NCBI RefSeq assembly: GCF_013402915.1
Contig: NC_050719.1
Location: 620,001-684,000, forward strand
Length of the DNA stretch: 64,000 nt
Source of the DNA: Zygotorulaspora mrakii
Lineage: Eukaryota; Ascomycota; Saccharomycetes; Saccharomycetales; Saccharomycetaceae
Direction of reading: 5' to 3'
Under the pieces are notes generated by a model. It saw nothing but the letters and a program-made list of their open reading frames with translations. It searched no databases and was not told the DNA's origin. Shown in pieces: positions 44,105 to 53,773 of this stretch. Position 1 is the stretch's first letter, and every line of letters starts with the position of its first letter. Made by a program: the position numbers and the translations under genes.

Positions 44105-47100
44105 ATGATTGATATGTCAACGATCGTAAAATACCAAGGAACAAACGTTCGACCCGTGCTACAATTGACTGAAAAATTGTTCTCAGAGGCTTTTTTCAAC
44201 CCATATTTAACGGCGCAACAATTGATTGTTCTCGAAAGTTTACTATCGATAAATGATCGGTCTACGAAGCTCAATGTCTGGCAAGAACTGATGAACGGCA
44301 ATGTCACATTGAATATAGTGAACGTAGCACCCAAAATATCCGAAGACGACATAAAGAAAAGCACTCAAGAAGCACAATTAGGTGGAGGTGAGGAGCGCAG
44401 TGATGAAGGTCAAACTATGAGCGATTTGAATAATAGTGCCGGAAATGAACAAGTTGAAGACGACCTCTCGCAGTTGGATCTTGAGGATTTTCGGCAAAAG
44501 GTTACTGGGTCCGACTTTATTGGGAACTTATCACTTAAAATACGCTACGTGATATGGCAGTGCGCCATTGACCACCTTTGGAGAAATTCACCCGATGATG
44601 ATTACGACAACGGGTCTGACTTTCTTCTGCTGGAGACGGATGGGGTAGAAGAGTGCTCTGAAGCGAATGAATTCGTTAATATCTCGATAAGCACAACACA
44701 ACGTAGCGAAGACGATGACTACGACGAAGAGAATGATTACGACGGCAATTACGACGACGATAGGGATAGAAAGAGAGATGGACTGCAGAGTTCTCTAATG
44801 TCCTTTAATAACATTGAAGTTTCAAAAGATGGGAATAATCATATGACTCTTACCCTGAGAGTTTCAAAAGACATTCTTCCTAAACTGCGAAGCAATGACG
44901 TTGAAGAAGTAATGAGAAATTGCAATAGAATATATCACAACTTCGAACACGATAAAGAAACGATGCAGAAGAGACTAAGACTCGAGGCGAATGACAAACT
45001 ATTGGAAGGAACAAGAAAAAAGAGATCTCACAGTGAAATTGATGTTGGGCAGACTAATAATACAGAGTTGAATGCTAATGCTGTTGAAATAGATGAGAAA
45101 TTACCACCTTCACATAATTTAAGTCCAAATGAAAACCTTGTCCTCGTGAGTGAAGGTGGAGTACAGGATGGCAAGAGGCCTAGAAGGGATTCTGTACCTC
45201 TTCCAGTAAATTTAGGAGCTGCAAATTTGTCGTTAAAGCACTTATTATCCAACATCCAGGAAAATAAATCGAGGCTTAAAATATCTGACTATGAGTTGAA
45301 GCATCTAATAATGGATGTTAGGAAGAATAGGTCAAAATGGGCTTCTGATGAAAAGATTGGTCAAGAAGAACTTTATGAAGCATGTGAAAAGGTTGTTTTG
45401 GAGTTACGAAATTATACTGAACACTCAACTCCTTTTCTTAATAAAGTAAGCAAAAGGGAAGCTCCAAATTATCATCAAATCATAAAAAAATCCATGGATT
45501 TGAATACGGTTTTGAAAAAGTTAAAGACATTTCAGTACAAATCAAAGCAAGGATTTGTTGACGATGTCATGCTAATTTGGAAAAACTGCCTAACATATAA
45601 TTCCGATCCTTCACATTTTCTTAGAGGTCATGCCATTGCAATGCAAAAAAAATCTTTGCAGCTTTTACCTCTGATACCTGATATCGTTATCAGAAATCGT
45701 GAGGATGTCGAGAAGGAATTGGAGGAAATGGAAAAGGAAAAGGGTTTCGAAGAAGAAGAAGAAGAAGAAGAAGAGGAGGAGGAGGAGGAGGAAGAGGTTG
45801 CCAGTACGGGGAGGAAGGGCCTCAGTATGGGTGCGCATAAACCAAGCAAAGCTTACGGATCAAATAGTGAAGAACCTGGCAATCTTGCTGAAAAGAGAAA
45901 CACACCAGAAACGGTGAATAAAACAACTAAGGGAAAATCTCACGATGAGAACATTTTTACTGAGGAAAATGAAGTAAACTTATTATCTGATACTAAATCA
46001 GTTGAGATCAAGTCTAACGAGATATCAACTAGTAAAGATGAATCTCTTCAAAATACAAATGACAGCAAGCATATGGAAATGGGAAGGAGAGATCATGTAA
46101 TAGGAGCTCTGAGGGAAGGGGATGGAGGGAAGCAAGATGAGGAGAAAGTAGGAGTGAATGGAGGAAGAGAAGAAAAAGAAGAGGCAGAAGAAGAGAAAGA
46201 GGAAGAGGAAGAGGAAGAGAAAGAGGCAGAGGCAGAGGCAGAGGCAGAGGAAGAGGAAGAGGCAGAGGAAGAGGAAGAGGAAGATGATGAAGATAATGAT
46301 GAGGAAGATGAAGAGGAAGAGGAAGAGGAAGAGGAAGAGGATGACATGACAGAAACGCAGGAGTATTACACAGAGAAGAATGACGATAAAGACGATGTGG
46401 AAATATCTGTTTGGAAGTCGGTCACTGCTAAGGTTCGAGCTGAGATTTGTATTGAAAGGTCCCGATATTTTGAAAATGGTAAACTAAATAGCAACTCAAA
46501 TGCGTTATTGAAAAATCCTCAAAAGATGAAGGGTTTCTCGCAGCTATATACTGAGTACAAGGAACAGAAAGAGTTAGAACTCCAAAGAAAAAAATTGGAA
46601 CAAGAGTCGATAATGAAGAATGGATTTCATGCTGTGATAAAACAAGAGGAAGAAGACCCAAAATTAACAGGTGATGACAGTTCTCCAGTCAACTCCGATC
46701 CTTTCGAAAAGGAATCGAATGATATTGAATTAGACACCAATATGTTCTTACAAGAATACGACGTGACCAATTCGTTGCCTGCTTTTAAGTACATGGGCAT
46801 TGATGGAAAAATCCTGGATAGGAAAGAGGATGCTCAAGTGAAAAAGCTTCTTGACAATGGAAACTCAAAAGAAAGTATATTCTTACTTAATCGCAATCGA
46901 GGTCTATCGCCCTTAATCAACAAAAACATCGAACTCATACAGAATATTAGACATATTTGTCACAAAATTTCCCTCATTAGATTGCTACAAAGTCCGAGCT
47001 CCATGCTAAACAATAGAAACGGCAGTAATACTCAGCAACTTATCAATTCTCATCAATACAAATTTGACAGGATAGATGACTCTTTAGACATTGATCCTAT

Positions 47101-48172
47101 CTCCCAACTCGATACCCATGACTTTAAAAATAATAAGTTGCTGATGTGGAAACTCATGCACAAAAACGTTTCAAAAATTTTAATGTCGAGTGGTTTCGAA
47201 ACTACAAAGCCCTCAGCAACTAATATGCTTACTGAAATTGCCAGTGAATACCTATCGAATCTTATTAAAAGTATCAAAATACACCACGAAAGTAACTCTT
47301 TAATTCACGCAAAACCTAGTGATATTTTACGCATGAGTCTTCTCGAGAACGGAATCGGCAGGCCTGATGATTTATATACATATATCGATTCAGAGTTCAC
47401 GAAGAAAACCAAAAAGTTAGTCGATATGAAAATGAAGTTAGAGGCGTTCTTGAAGGATCTCTTAAGACCAACATTGCAAGAGCTTTCAGAGCGAAATTTT
47501 GAAGATGAAAGTCAAAGCTTTTTGACTGGTGACTTTGCAACAGAATTGACTGGTGAGGACTTCTTTGGATTTAAAGATCTCGGTCTTGAAAAGGAATTCG
47601 GCGTGTTAAGCTCATCTGTTCCATTACAGCTTTTAACATTTCAGCTGCAGTCTAATGATACGGAAGCAGAGGTTCAAGTGAAGAAAATTCAACCTGAAGA
47701 GTTTGATAATGTTGTTTACAGTAAAATCTCGAGAGAAGAAATCGATAAAGGTGCATTTTGGAGCGTTCTCATGCCCTTATTAAGAAAGTCCTGGGAGCGT
47801 TCCAAGATGTATCGTCAAAAGTTAGCCAAGTCCTTTTCTTCGCAATATCAAGACGTTCATCAAGCATCTGATAATTCAAACGAACTTTTAGTTGAAGATG
47901 AAGAAATGATACTAAAGGCAAAGTCTGGAAACAGACCCCGTCTCCCTCCTACAGGAAAAATTGGCAGCTCATATAAGAAAAAGGCGATTTGCGATGCTTT
48001 CATTCTTCCGGAAGACGAGGAAGAAGATCAAAACGAAAATGAAGAGTCGAGCGCTGCCCAAATGCTTAGAAAGGGAGTTGATGTGACTCCAGATAAAAAT
48101 GAAAAAATCGGCCCCAGTAATACACCTGCTGAAAACTCCTTCGACCTAAGCCTTTCGGGGCTTGAAAAATGA
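44105..48172 (+). CDS. SPT7: SAGA complex bromodomain subunit Spt7, YBR081C homologue
   Basis: Scaffold subunit of the SAGA and SLIK co-activator complexes. The 1355 residues compare with 1332 in S. cerevisiae. The bromodomain lies at about residues 425-520, with HSTPFLNKVSKREAPNYHQI, IIKKSMDLNTVLKKLK and NCLTYNSDPSHFLRGHA. Two acidic low-complexity inserts follow (near 545-565 and 680-750), the second being almost pure Glu with Ala-Glu repeats. The conserved C-terminal half includes ISVWKSVTAKVRAEICIERS and the histone-fold region near SATNMLTEIASEYLSNLIK. The end retains LPPTGKIGSSYKKK, the region cleaved to give the SLIK form. The first ATG aligns with the homologue. Confidence 0.95.
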   Translation: MIDMSTIVKYQGTNVRPVLQLTEKLFSEAFFNPYLTAQQLIVLESLLSINDRSTKLNVWQELMNGNVTLNIVNVAPKISEDDIKKSTQEAQLGGGEERSDEGQTMSDLNNSAGNEQVEDDLSQLDLEDFRQKVTGSDFIGNLSLKIRYVIWQCAIDHLWRNSPDDDYDNGSDFLLLETDGVEECSEANEFVNISISTTQRSEDDDYDEENDYDGNYDDDRDRKRDGLQSSLMSFNNIEVSKDGNNHMTLTLRVSKDILPKLRSNDVEEVMRNCNRIYHNFEHDKETMQKRLRLEANDKLLEGTRKKRSHSEIDVGQTNNTELNANAVEIDEKLPPSHNLSPNENLVLVSEGGVQDGKRPRRDSVPLPVNLGAANLSLKHLLSNIQENKSRLKISDYELKHLIMDVRKNRSKWASDEKIGQEELYEACEKVVLELRNYTEHSTPFLNKVSKREAPNYHQIIKKSMDLNTVLKKLKTFQYKSKQGFVDDVMLIWKNCLTYNSDPSHFLRGHAIAMQKKSLQLLPLIPDIVIRNREDVEKELEEMEKEKGFEEEEEEEEEEEEEEEEVASTGRKGLSMGAHKPSKAYGSNSEEPGNLAEKRNTPETVNKTTKGKSHDENIFTEENEVNLLSDTKSVEIKSNEISTSKDESLQNTNDSKHMEMGRRDHVIGALREGDGGKQDEEKVGVNGGREEKEEAEEEKEEEEEEEKEAEAEAEAEEEEEAEEEEEEDDEDNDEEDEEEEEEEEEEDDMTETQEYYTEKNDDKDDVEISVWKSVTAKVRAEICIERSRYFENGKLNSNSNALLKNPQKMKGFSQLYTEYKEQKELELQRKKLEQESIMKNGFHAVIKQEEEDPKLTGDDSSPVNSDPFEKESNDIELDTNMFLQEYDVTNSLPAFKYMGIDGKILDRKEDAQVKKLLDNGNSKESIFLLNRNRGLSPLINKNIELIQNIRHICHKISLIRLLQSPSSMLNNRNGSNTQQLINSHQYKFDRIDDSLDIDPISQLDTHDFKNNKLLMWKLMHKNVSKILMSSGFETTKPSATNMLTEIASEYLSNLIKSIKIHHESNSLIHAKPSDILRMSLLENGIGRPDDLYTYIDSEFTKKTKKLVDMKMKLEAFLKDLLRPTLQELSERNFEDESQSFLTGDFATELTGEDFFGFKDLGLEKEFGVLSSSVPLQLLTFQLQSNDTEAEVQVKKIQPEEFDNVVYSKISREEIDKGAFWSVLMPLLRKSWERSKMYRQKLAKSFSSQYQDVHQASDNSNELLVEDEEMILKAKSGNRPRLPPTGKIGSSYKKKAICDAFILPEDEEEDQNENEESSAAQMLRKGVDVTPDKNEKIGPSNTPAENSFDLSLSGLEK
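45748..46341. repeat. GAA/GAG and GAGGCA microsatellites in SPT7
   Basis: Two coding arrays. The first, around 45748-45797, is a (GAA)n then (GAG)n run encoding about 16 Glu. The second, around 46150-46341, mixes GAAGAG, GAGGCA and GAGGAA units encoding Glu/Ala runs (EAEAEAEAEE) and Asp. Both reading frames stay intact. Confidence 0.85.
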
Positions 48173-48255
48173 TCATTAACATTTACTTTTTACATATTAG
48201 CCAAAAAAACCCTTAAAAAATATTTGGTTTTTTCAACCAATTACAAATAGTAAAT

Positions 48256-49824
48256 TTACAGTTCATCATGGATATTTCCAGCTTTCTCTTCAACTATTGG
48301 GTCTGCATTTTCTTTCGGATTCGTGATATCTTCATCACCCGAGACCTGCTCATCTTTCTCGCCTTTCGTAGTCTCTTCGTTACTTGTATCATCTTTCATT
48401 CTGGATTCCGGTGTTTTATCCTCTTTGTTCTTCTCCGCTCGATTGTTCGTTTGCTGCTCACTTTCTAGCTTCACTAGAAGTTCAGCAATTTGTTCTGCAG
48501 ACAGTACATCCTCCAATATATAGTCAGTCTCATCCAGGACGAGCTGCTCCCCTGAGTCAATCTTCTCATGAATAAGAACAAACTTGAACTTGTCTTTGAA
48601 GTCAAGCGATAGTTGTGATTCAAAAGTCATTTCATTGTTCTGCAGATTGAAAGGCTTTTCATCGGGCTTATCATTTTTTTTATAGGACAAAACATTCCCC
48701 TTGCCCTTGGTATCAAAATATGGATCGAAAGTAATATGAGGAATCGATGATGAATTAATAGTGAAATGGACCGTAGTTAAAAAATTCCCCTTCAAGTCCA
48801 CTACCTCTGAGAACCAGGAAATTTCGTCACCATTTTGTAAAGGAGATCCATCTGGCAGCAAAATAAGCTCCTGTATTAGCATTCTTCCAATTGCCTTTTT
48901 GAACCTCATCCTAACTATCTCTGTCTCCTTTTCACTCGGCTTTCCTTCGATAATTAGCTGACCAGAATACACTAAAGAAGTTCTCTCTGTTTGATTTATT
49001 GGATTACATGGTCTAAGAAAATACAATTCATTACCCATGAAAGTAGGTTCAAACTCTGCAATTGTGTGAAGAACATCTTTTATTTGGCGGCTTTCCTTTG
49101 AGCAAATCAAAGGCGTTGAAAACTTCTTGTCCCCTGTAGTTGATAAAAGTTCAAGTTTGCATAGGGATTGCACAGCGATTTGAACCTCGTAATGACACGT
49201 CTTATGTTCCCGCACCCATTGAATGCCCGCAGATCCCGCAGCGGGTCCACATACATACTGCAAGTTGACCACTCGCGGCTGACCTGTCATGTCACAAATA
49301 TCGCCGGAACTTACTGTTTCAGTGATATAATACCCGAAGTCGTTATGTAAGAGTCTAAACTCTCTATTGCTTCCTAATGTTCTCATGCCCGCTAACACAT
49401 AATATAACGACGATGTCTTAGGATCACCGTGAAATTGTACTAAAGTACCATTTGGGCAATACTCATAATTCCAAAATCCTCTAAAGTTTCTTAAACACTC
49501 CGTGATTGAATTTATTATAATGTCGACACCAGTTTCCAATATTGATGCTAAATGATCGCCTAAATATTCCTCGTCTACCTGATTGGATACATTGAAAGAG
49601 CTGGTCAGATTGTTGTACACGTAGCATGACATTTCATCGCCCACGTTCATAATACGCCCGAGAGATAAGGCGGTTTCATTGTTGCCGAATGTCTTATCCC
49701 ATAATTTCGGTGTCATATAAGTTATAAGATACTTGTTCATGCAAATTGGATCCACCACTGGTGTTAAATTTGCTGAGGAGATATGGAAGCATCCTGCCAC
49801 TAGAAAAGCAATCACTTGCCACAT
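48256..49824 (-). CDS. YOS9: ER quality-control lectin Yos9, YDR057W homologue
   Basis: Luminal ER lectin of the Hrd1 ERAD ligase complex that reads trimmed mannose on misfolded glycoproteins. The 522-residue product (542 in S. cerevisiae) has a hydrophobic signal peptide at residues 1-18 (MWQVIAFLVAGCFHISSA). The mannose-6-phosphate-receptor-homology domain lies at about 100-230 with paired cysteines (FWNYEYCPNGTLVQFHGD, YYITETVSSGDICDMTGQPR, LQYVCGPAAG). A Glu/Lys-rich tail and a C-terminal HDEL retrieval signal close it. It is divergent from EMC10 across 172 bp, the same arrangement as YDR057W/YDR056C. Confidence 0.95.
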   Translation of the reverse strand: MWQVIAFLVAGCFHISSANLTPVVDPICMNKYLITYMTPKLWDKTFGNNETALSLGRIMNVGDEMSCYVYNNLTSSFNVSNQVDEEYLGDHLASILETGVDIIINSITECLRNFRGFWNYEYCPNGTLVQFHGDPKTSSLYYVLAGMRTLGSNREFRLLHNDFGYYITETVSSGDICDMTGQPRVVNLQYVCGPAAGSAGIQWVREHKTCHYEVQIAVQSLCKLELLSTTGDKKFSTPLICSKESRQIKDVLHTIAEFEPTFMGNELYFLRPCNPINQTERTSLVYSGQLIIEGKPSEKETEIVRMRFKKAIGRMLIQELILLPDGSPLQNGDEISWFSEVVDLKGNFLTTVHFTINSSSIPHITFDPYFDTKGKGNVLSYKKNDKPDEKPFNLQNNEMTFESQLSLDFKDKFKFVLIHEKIDSGEQLVLDETDYILEDVLSAEQIAELLVKLESEQQTNNRAEKNKEDKTPESRMKDDTSNEETTKGEKDEQVSGDEDITNPKENADPIVEEKAGNIHDEL

Positions 49825-49996
49825 CGTATGACCTTAAGTCTTTTTTGATTATGTTTCGCTGTTTTCGAGTATAATGAGCTTTAATTTCACAATGGGACGA
49901 CGCATTCAAGGGAACGAGGCGGGCATAAATAGTGTAGAAGGGAAAAGGTGAGGAAAGGACTTAATCTGAAAACCAAGAGATCTGTCAAACAACCGT
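49825..49996. promoter_or_regulatory. Compact bidirectional promoter YOS9 / EMC10
   Basis: Only 172 bp separate the two start codons, so both ER genes must share this promoter region. A TATA-like CATAAATAG lies at about 49924, closer to EMC10. I see no clear unfolded-protein response element. Confidence 0.6.
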
Positions 49997-50584
49997 ATGA
50001 GAGTCTTTCATCTTTTTACCATGCTTGCTCTGGCCATGGCCAGTCAATTTTCTTTGCTGGCGAGAAGTATCGATTCGGATGAACAAACCTTTTTAGGAAC
50101 GTTTGCATACGATGAGACTTTTAATACGTCAATAATTGAACTGAATACGAATTTGATACCCAATCACGGTCCTCATTGTTTGAATGCCCTAGCTGAAAAT
50201 GGCGAACTTGCACTTCGTTGCTTCCAAGTTATGGAAATTCTATCACCACTTCATTACAATTTAATCTTACATGTCTACGACAATCAACTGCAAAGAGTCA
50301 CCCTAGCCTACAATCCAGATGTCGATGGTATAGTTCCGAAAGTGAACCTGGCAGCTAGAGGGCCAAATCCGCAGGCAATAAAATTAAAGAGAGTAACTAA
50401 AACGTACAAAGACAAGAAGGCCGGTGACAAAGCTTTGACAGCTCAATTTGAAGAAGACGTTGTTGTCGAGAACAAATCATGGTTTCAGCGGAACTGGAAG
50501 AAGCTCATTATGGGAGCTGTTATTTACAGTGCAATCAGTTCCTATGGGGCACAACCGAAACAAGCGCCAACTAAAAACGATTGA
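49997..50584 (+). CDS. EMC10: ER membrane complex subunit Emc10, YDR056C homologue
   Basis: Subunit of the EMC, which inserts tail-anchored and multipass proteins in the ER membrane. The 195-residue product (205 in S. cerevisiae) has a signal peptide (residues 1 to about 24, FHLFTMLALAMASQFSLLA). A luminal beta-rich domain includes LIPNHGPHCLNALAENGELA and LSPLHYNLILHVYDNQL. A single hydrophobic segment near 167-184 (KKLIMGAVIYSAISSYG) and a short polar tail follow. Assigned from length, topology and exact synteny. Confidence 0.9.
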   Translation: MRVFHLFTMLALAMASQFSLLARSIDSDEQTFLGTFAYDETFNTSIIELNTNLIPNHGPHCLNALAENGELALRCFQVMEILSPLHYNLILHVYDNQLQRVTLAYNPDVDGIVPKVNLAARGPNPQAIKLKRVTKTYKDKKAGDKALTAQFEEDVVVENKSWFQRNWKKLIMGAVIYSAISSYGAQPKQAPTKND

Positions 50585-51228
50585 TCAATTGCATTAACAA
50601 TGTAAGAACTATTGTCGTAATATAAGCAGTATTTCAGTAATGATAGCTTCTGCTCTATTTTTTTTTGGGCGACATCTGTTGAATTTACATTTTGCTGTAC
50701 TATTTTCAATTAACGAAGTTTTATAAATTTAATAATAAAACAAACAATTTTCTATGTTTATAAGACGCAAGCTAGAATCAACATTTAACTCATTTCAAAG
50801 ACAAAAAATATTCCAAGATTTCTTTTTGTAAAGATTTGATATACTTCTTTTACCTTGAGACTTGGTGCTTTCACTGTACATAAATGTCTTAATCAGGCCA
50901 TACCTTGTGAATTCTCCTTTAGAAAATTAGATGTTAAAGAATACCACCCAAAAGAAGACCATTAGGACTAAGTGATTGCTCGAAACTCGTTCCAACCAGA
51001 ATGCTTTCGGCCCTCCTTTGCCATCATTTAATCACCTTTGTCTTCTTTGACTACCTTTCTTAATATGTTTGTCGTTCACTACGTCATCTGTGCACTATAA
51101 GACACTTTCATATAGTTTCTTTCCCCTGGGTCATTATTTGAAAAACAGTAGGTTTAACATAAGTGGCATATCTAGTTAGATTGATCGAAAACTGATTTCG
51201 CAAGGCGAAAGGCAATATTGGAAAGATC
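50585..51228. other. Intergenic region EMC10 to SEC18
   Basis: 644-bp AT-rich region in a tandem gene arrangement, comprising the EMC10 3' flank and SEC18 promoter. No reading frame, RNA gene or clear regulatory motif was identified. Confidence 0.5.
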
Positions 51229-53511
51229 ATGGAAAAATTCAGATTACCGTCTTTTGGAAAGGCTACTGCCCACCACAGCCCACCAGACATGTCAAATGTG
51301 GATTCGACGCCACGTAATTTGATTGTTGCCAATTGTCCAAATAACGCTTATGCGTTAGCAAACGTGGCAGCTGTTTCACCAAATGACCTTCCAGACAATA
51401 TTTATGTGCTCGTGGAAAATTTATTCGTGTTTACAACCAGGCATTCTAACGAAGTTCCACCTGGAACTATTGGCTTTAATGGTAACCAGCGTACTTGGGG
51501 TGGCTGGTCTCTAAACCAAGAAATTCATGTGAGGCCATTTGACTTGTTCAAATATTCCGGTAAGCATTCTTATTTGGGATCAGTTGATATTGACATTTCA
51601 TTCAGGTCCAGAGGTAAGGCCGTACAAACACCATTTGATCAGGATGAGCTTGCTTCTCAATTCGCCAAAACCTTCGAATCACAAATTTTTTCTCCCACAC
51701 AGTATTTAATATTCGAATTTAAAGGCAATATTTTTGATTTGAAGGTCAGAAACCTGCAAACAATAGATCTAGGTGACATTGAGCCTGTCGCTCCTGTGTC
51801 TTCAGGCATTGAGGCAAAGGGAATTTTAACCAAACAGACACAAATTAATTTTTTCAAAGGTAGAGATGGTCTCGTCAATTTGAAATCTGCGAACTCACTG
51901 AGACCTAGATCCGATGCCGTTATAAGGTCCGATTTTAAATTTGAGGATCTTGGCGTCGGTGGTCTGGATGCCGAATTTACAAAGATATTTAGGAGAGCAT
52001 TTGCCAGTAGAATATTTCCACCAGCTGTTATTGAGAAACTTGGTATTTCTCATGTCAAAGGTTTACTACTGTACGGTCCACCTGGTACTGGTAAAACGTT
52101 AATCGCCCGAAGAATCGGTAAAATGTTGAATGCGAAGGAGCCGAAGATTGTAAATGGTCCAGAAATTTTGAGTAAATATGTTGGTTCTTCAGAGGAAAAT
52201 ATTCGTAATCTGTTCAAGGATGCTGAAGCTGAATATCGCGCTAAAGGAGAAGAATCATCTTTACACATTATCATCTTTGATGAACTGGACTCAGTGTTTA
52301 AACAAAGAGGTTCCAGAGGAGATGGTACAGGTGTTGGAGATAATGTTGTTAATCAACTGCTAGCAAAGATGGATGGTGTCGATCAGTTGAACAACATTCT
52401 AGTGATTGGTATGACGAATCGTAAAGATTTAATTGATAGCGCTTTACTGCGCCCAGGTAGATTCGAGGTTCAGGTCGAAATTCATTTGCCAGATGAAAGA
52501 GGAAGATTACAAATTTTTGAAATTCAAACCAAGAAGATGAGAGAAAACAATATGATGGATAAAGATGTAGATTTGGGTGAGCTCGCAGCTTTAACAAAAA
52601 ATTTTTCGGGTGCCGAGATTGAAGGTTTGGTGAAAAGTGCAAGCTCTTTTGCCATCAACAAGACCGTAAATATTGGTAAAGGAGCCACAAAATTGAATCC
52701 TAAGGATATTGCTAAATTAAAAGTTACACGCGAGGACTTTCTCAATTCTCTAGAGGAAGTCACTCCTGCCTTTGGTATTAGTGAAGAGGACTTGAAAGCA
52801 TGTGTTGAAGGTGGTATGATCAGATATTCTGAAAGCGTCGACTCTATCCTAAAAAACGGAGCTCGTTATGTTCGCCAAGTTCGTGAAAGCAGTAAATCGA
52901 GACTAGTCTCGCTACTAATTCACGGACCCCCAGGTTCAGGTAAAACGGCCCTAGCTGCTGCTGTCGCATTGAAGTCTCAATTTCCATTCATTAGATTAAT
53001 TACTGCAACTGAGATTTCCGGTATGTCAGAGAGCGCCAAGATCGCTTACATTGACAATACATTCAGAGATGCGTACAAATCTCCTTTGAATATTCTGGTG
53101 ATTGACTCCCTCGAGACGTTGATAGACTGGGTTCCAATCGGACCTCGTTTTTCAAACAACATTCTTCAAGTGATAAAAGTTGCTCTAAAACGTAAGCCTC
53201 CTCAGGATCGTCGTTTATTAATCATGACAACTACTTCAGCTTATTCAGTGCTTCAACAAATGGACATATTAAGTTGTTTTGATAACGAAATAGCAGTTCC
53301 AAACATGACTAACCTCGACGAGTTCAACAATGTCATGATAGAATCCCAATTTTTGGACGACGAAGACAGGGTCAAAGTGATAAACCAAATGGCACAAGTT
53401 TGTCCTCATTTCAATATCGGTATAAAGAAAGCTCTAACTAACATTGAAACGGCAAGACATGATGACGACCCTGTTAATGAAATTATCGAATTAATGGCCC
53501 AATCGGCCTAA
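51229..53511 (+). CDS. SEC18: NSF-type AAA ATPase Sec18, YBR080C homologue
   Basis: Hexameric ATPase that disassembles SNARE complexes with Sec17 in all vesicle fusion steps. The 760 residues compare with 758. The N domain (to about 210) includes VANCPNNAYALANVAAVSP and GFNGNQRTWGGWSLNQ. D1 has Walker A GPPGTGKT near 283-290, Walker B IIIFDELDS and the sensor MTNRKDLIDSALLRPGR. D2 has GPPGSGKT near 566-573 and ILVIDSLETL, lacking the second acidic Walker B residue as is normal in yeast D2. The first ATG gives MEKFRLPSFGKA, two residues longer than the yeast start. Confidence 0.97.
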   Translation: MEKFRLPSFGKATAHHSPPDMSNVDSTPRNLIVANCPNNAYALANVAAVSPNDLPDNIYVLVENLFVFTTRHSNEVPPGTIGFNGNQRTWGGWSLNQEIHVRPFDLFKYSGKHSYLGSVDIDISFRSRGKAVQTPFDQDELASQFAKTFESQIFSPTQYLIFEFKGNIFDLKVRNLQTIDLGDIEPVAPVSSGIEAKGILTKQTQINFFKGRDGLVNLKSANSLRPRSDAVIRSDFKFEDLGVGGLDAEFTKIFRRAFASRIFPPAVIEKLGISHVKGLLLYGPPGTGKTLIARRIGKMLNAKEPKIVNGPEILSKYVGSSEENIRNLFKDAEAEYRAKGEESSLHIIIFDELDSVFKQRGSRGDGTGVGDNVVNQLLAKMDGVDQLNNILVIGMTNRKDLIDSALLRPGRFEVQVEIHLPDERGRLQIFEIQTKKMRENNMMDKDVDLGELAALTKNFSGAEIEGLVKSASSFAINKTVNIGKGATKLNPKDIAKLKVTREDFLNSLEEVTPAFGISEEDLKACVEGGMIRYSESVDSILKNGARYVRQVRESSKSRLVSLLIHGPPGSGKTALAAAVALKSQFPFIRLITATEISGMSESAKIAYIDNTFRDAYKSPLNILVIDSLETLIDWVPIGPRFSNNILQVIKVALKRKPPQDRRLLIMTTTSAYSVLQQMDILSCFDNEIAVPNMTNLDEFNNVMIESQFLDDEDRVKVINQMAQVCPHFNIGIKKALTNIETARHDDDPVNEIIELMAQSA

Positions 53512-53643
53512 AAAACAACACATGATATGTGTTATCTTGATACATTATATATAAAATGATATGTACGACAGCTACAACAAAGCGATTGAACATCTCAATG
53601 TCACAATCAAATAGGCATTTTCTCGCTTGTGCTTTATAATATT

Positions 53644-53650
53644 CGGGTAA
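53644..53650 (-). promoter_or_regulatory. Candidate Reb1 site upstream of TIF32
   Basis: CGGGTAA (TTACCCG on the minus strand) 124 bp upstream of the TIF32 start, in the 262-bp SEC18-TIF32 interval. Reb1 is a general regulatory factor that opens promoters and can also terminate transcription reading in from an upstream gene. Function is inferred. Confidence 0.5.
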
Positions 53651-53773
53651 TGCGAAAAATTTTCTGTAACTTCGGATCGCGCTGTTGGGCACACTATTAA
53701 AAGAGCTTTTCAATAATTAGATATTGTTAGCATTAAACTAAAAGATTAGATCACCAATTTGGTATATTGTTCC

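Noticed and set aside
46093..46347. Poly-serine frame on the minus strand of SPT7
   Set aside because: It is the antisense shadow of the GAA/GAG repeat that encodes poly-Glu in SPT7.
53759..53773. Five-codon upstream extension of TIF32
   Set aside because: It lacks an ATG; MAPPALRPENALKRAD from 53774 matches the known eIF3a N-terminus.
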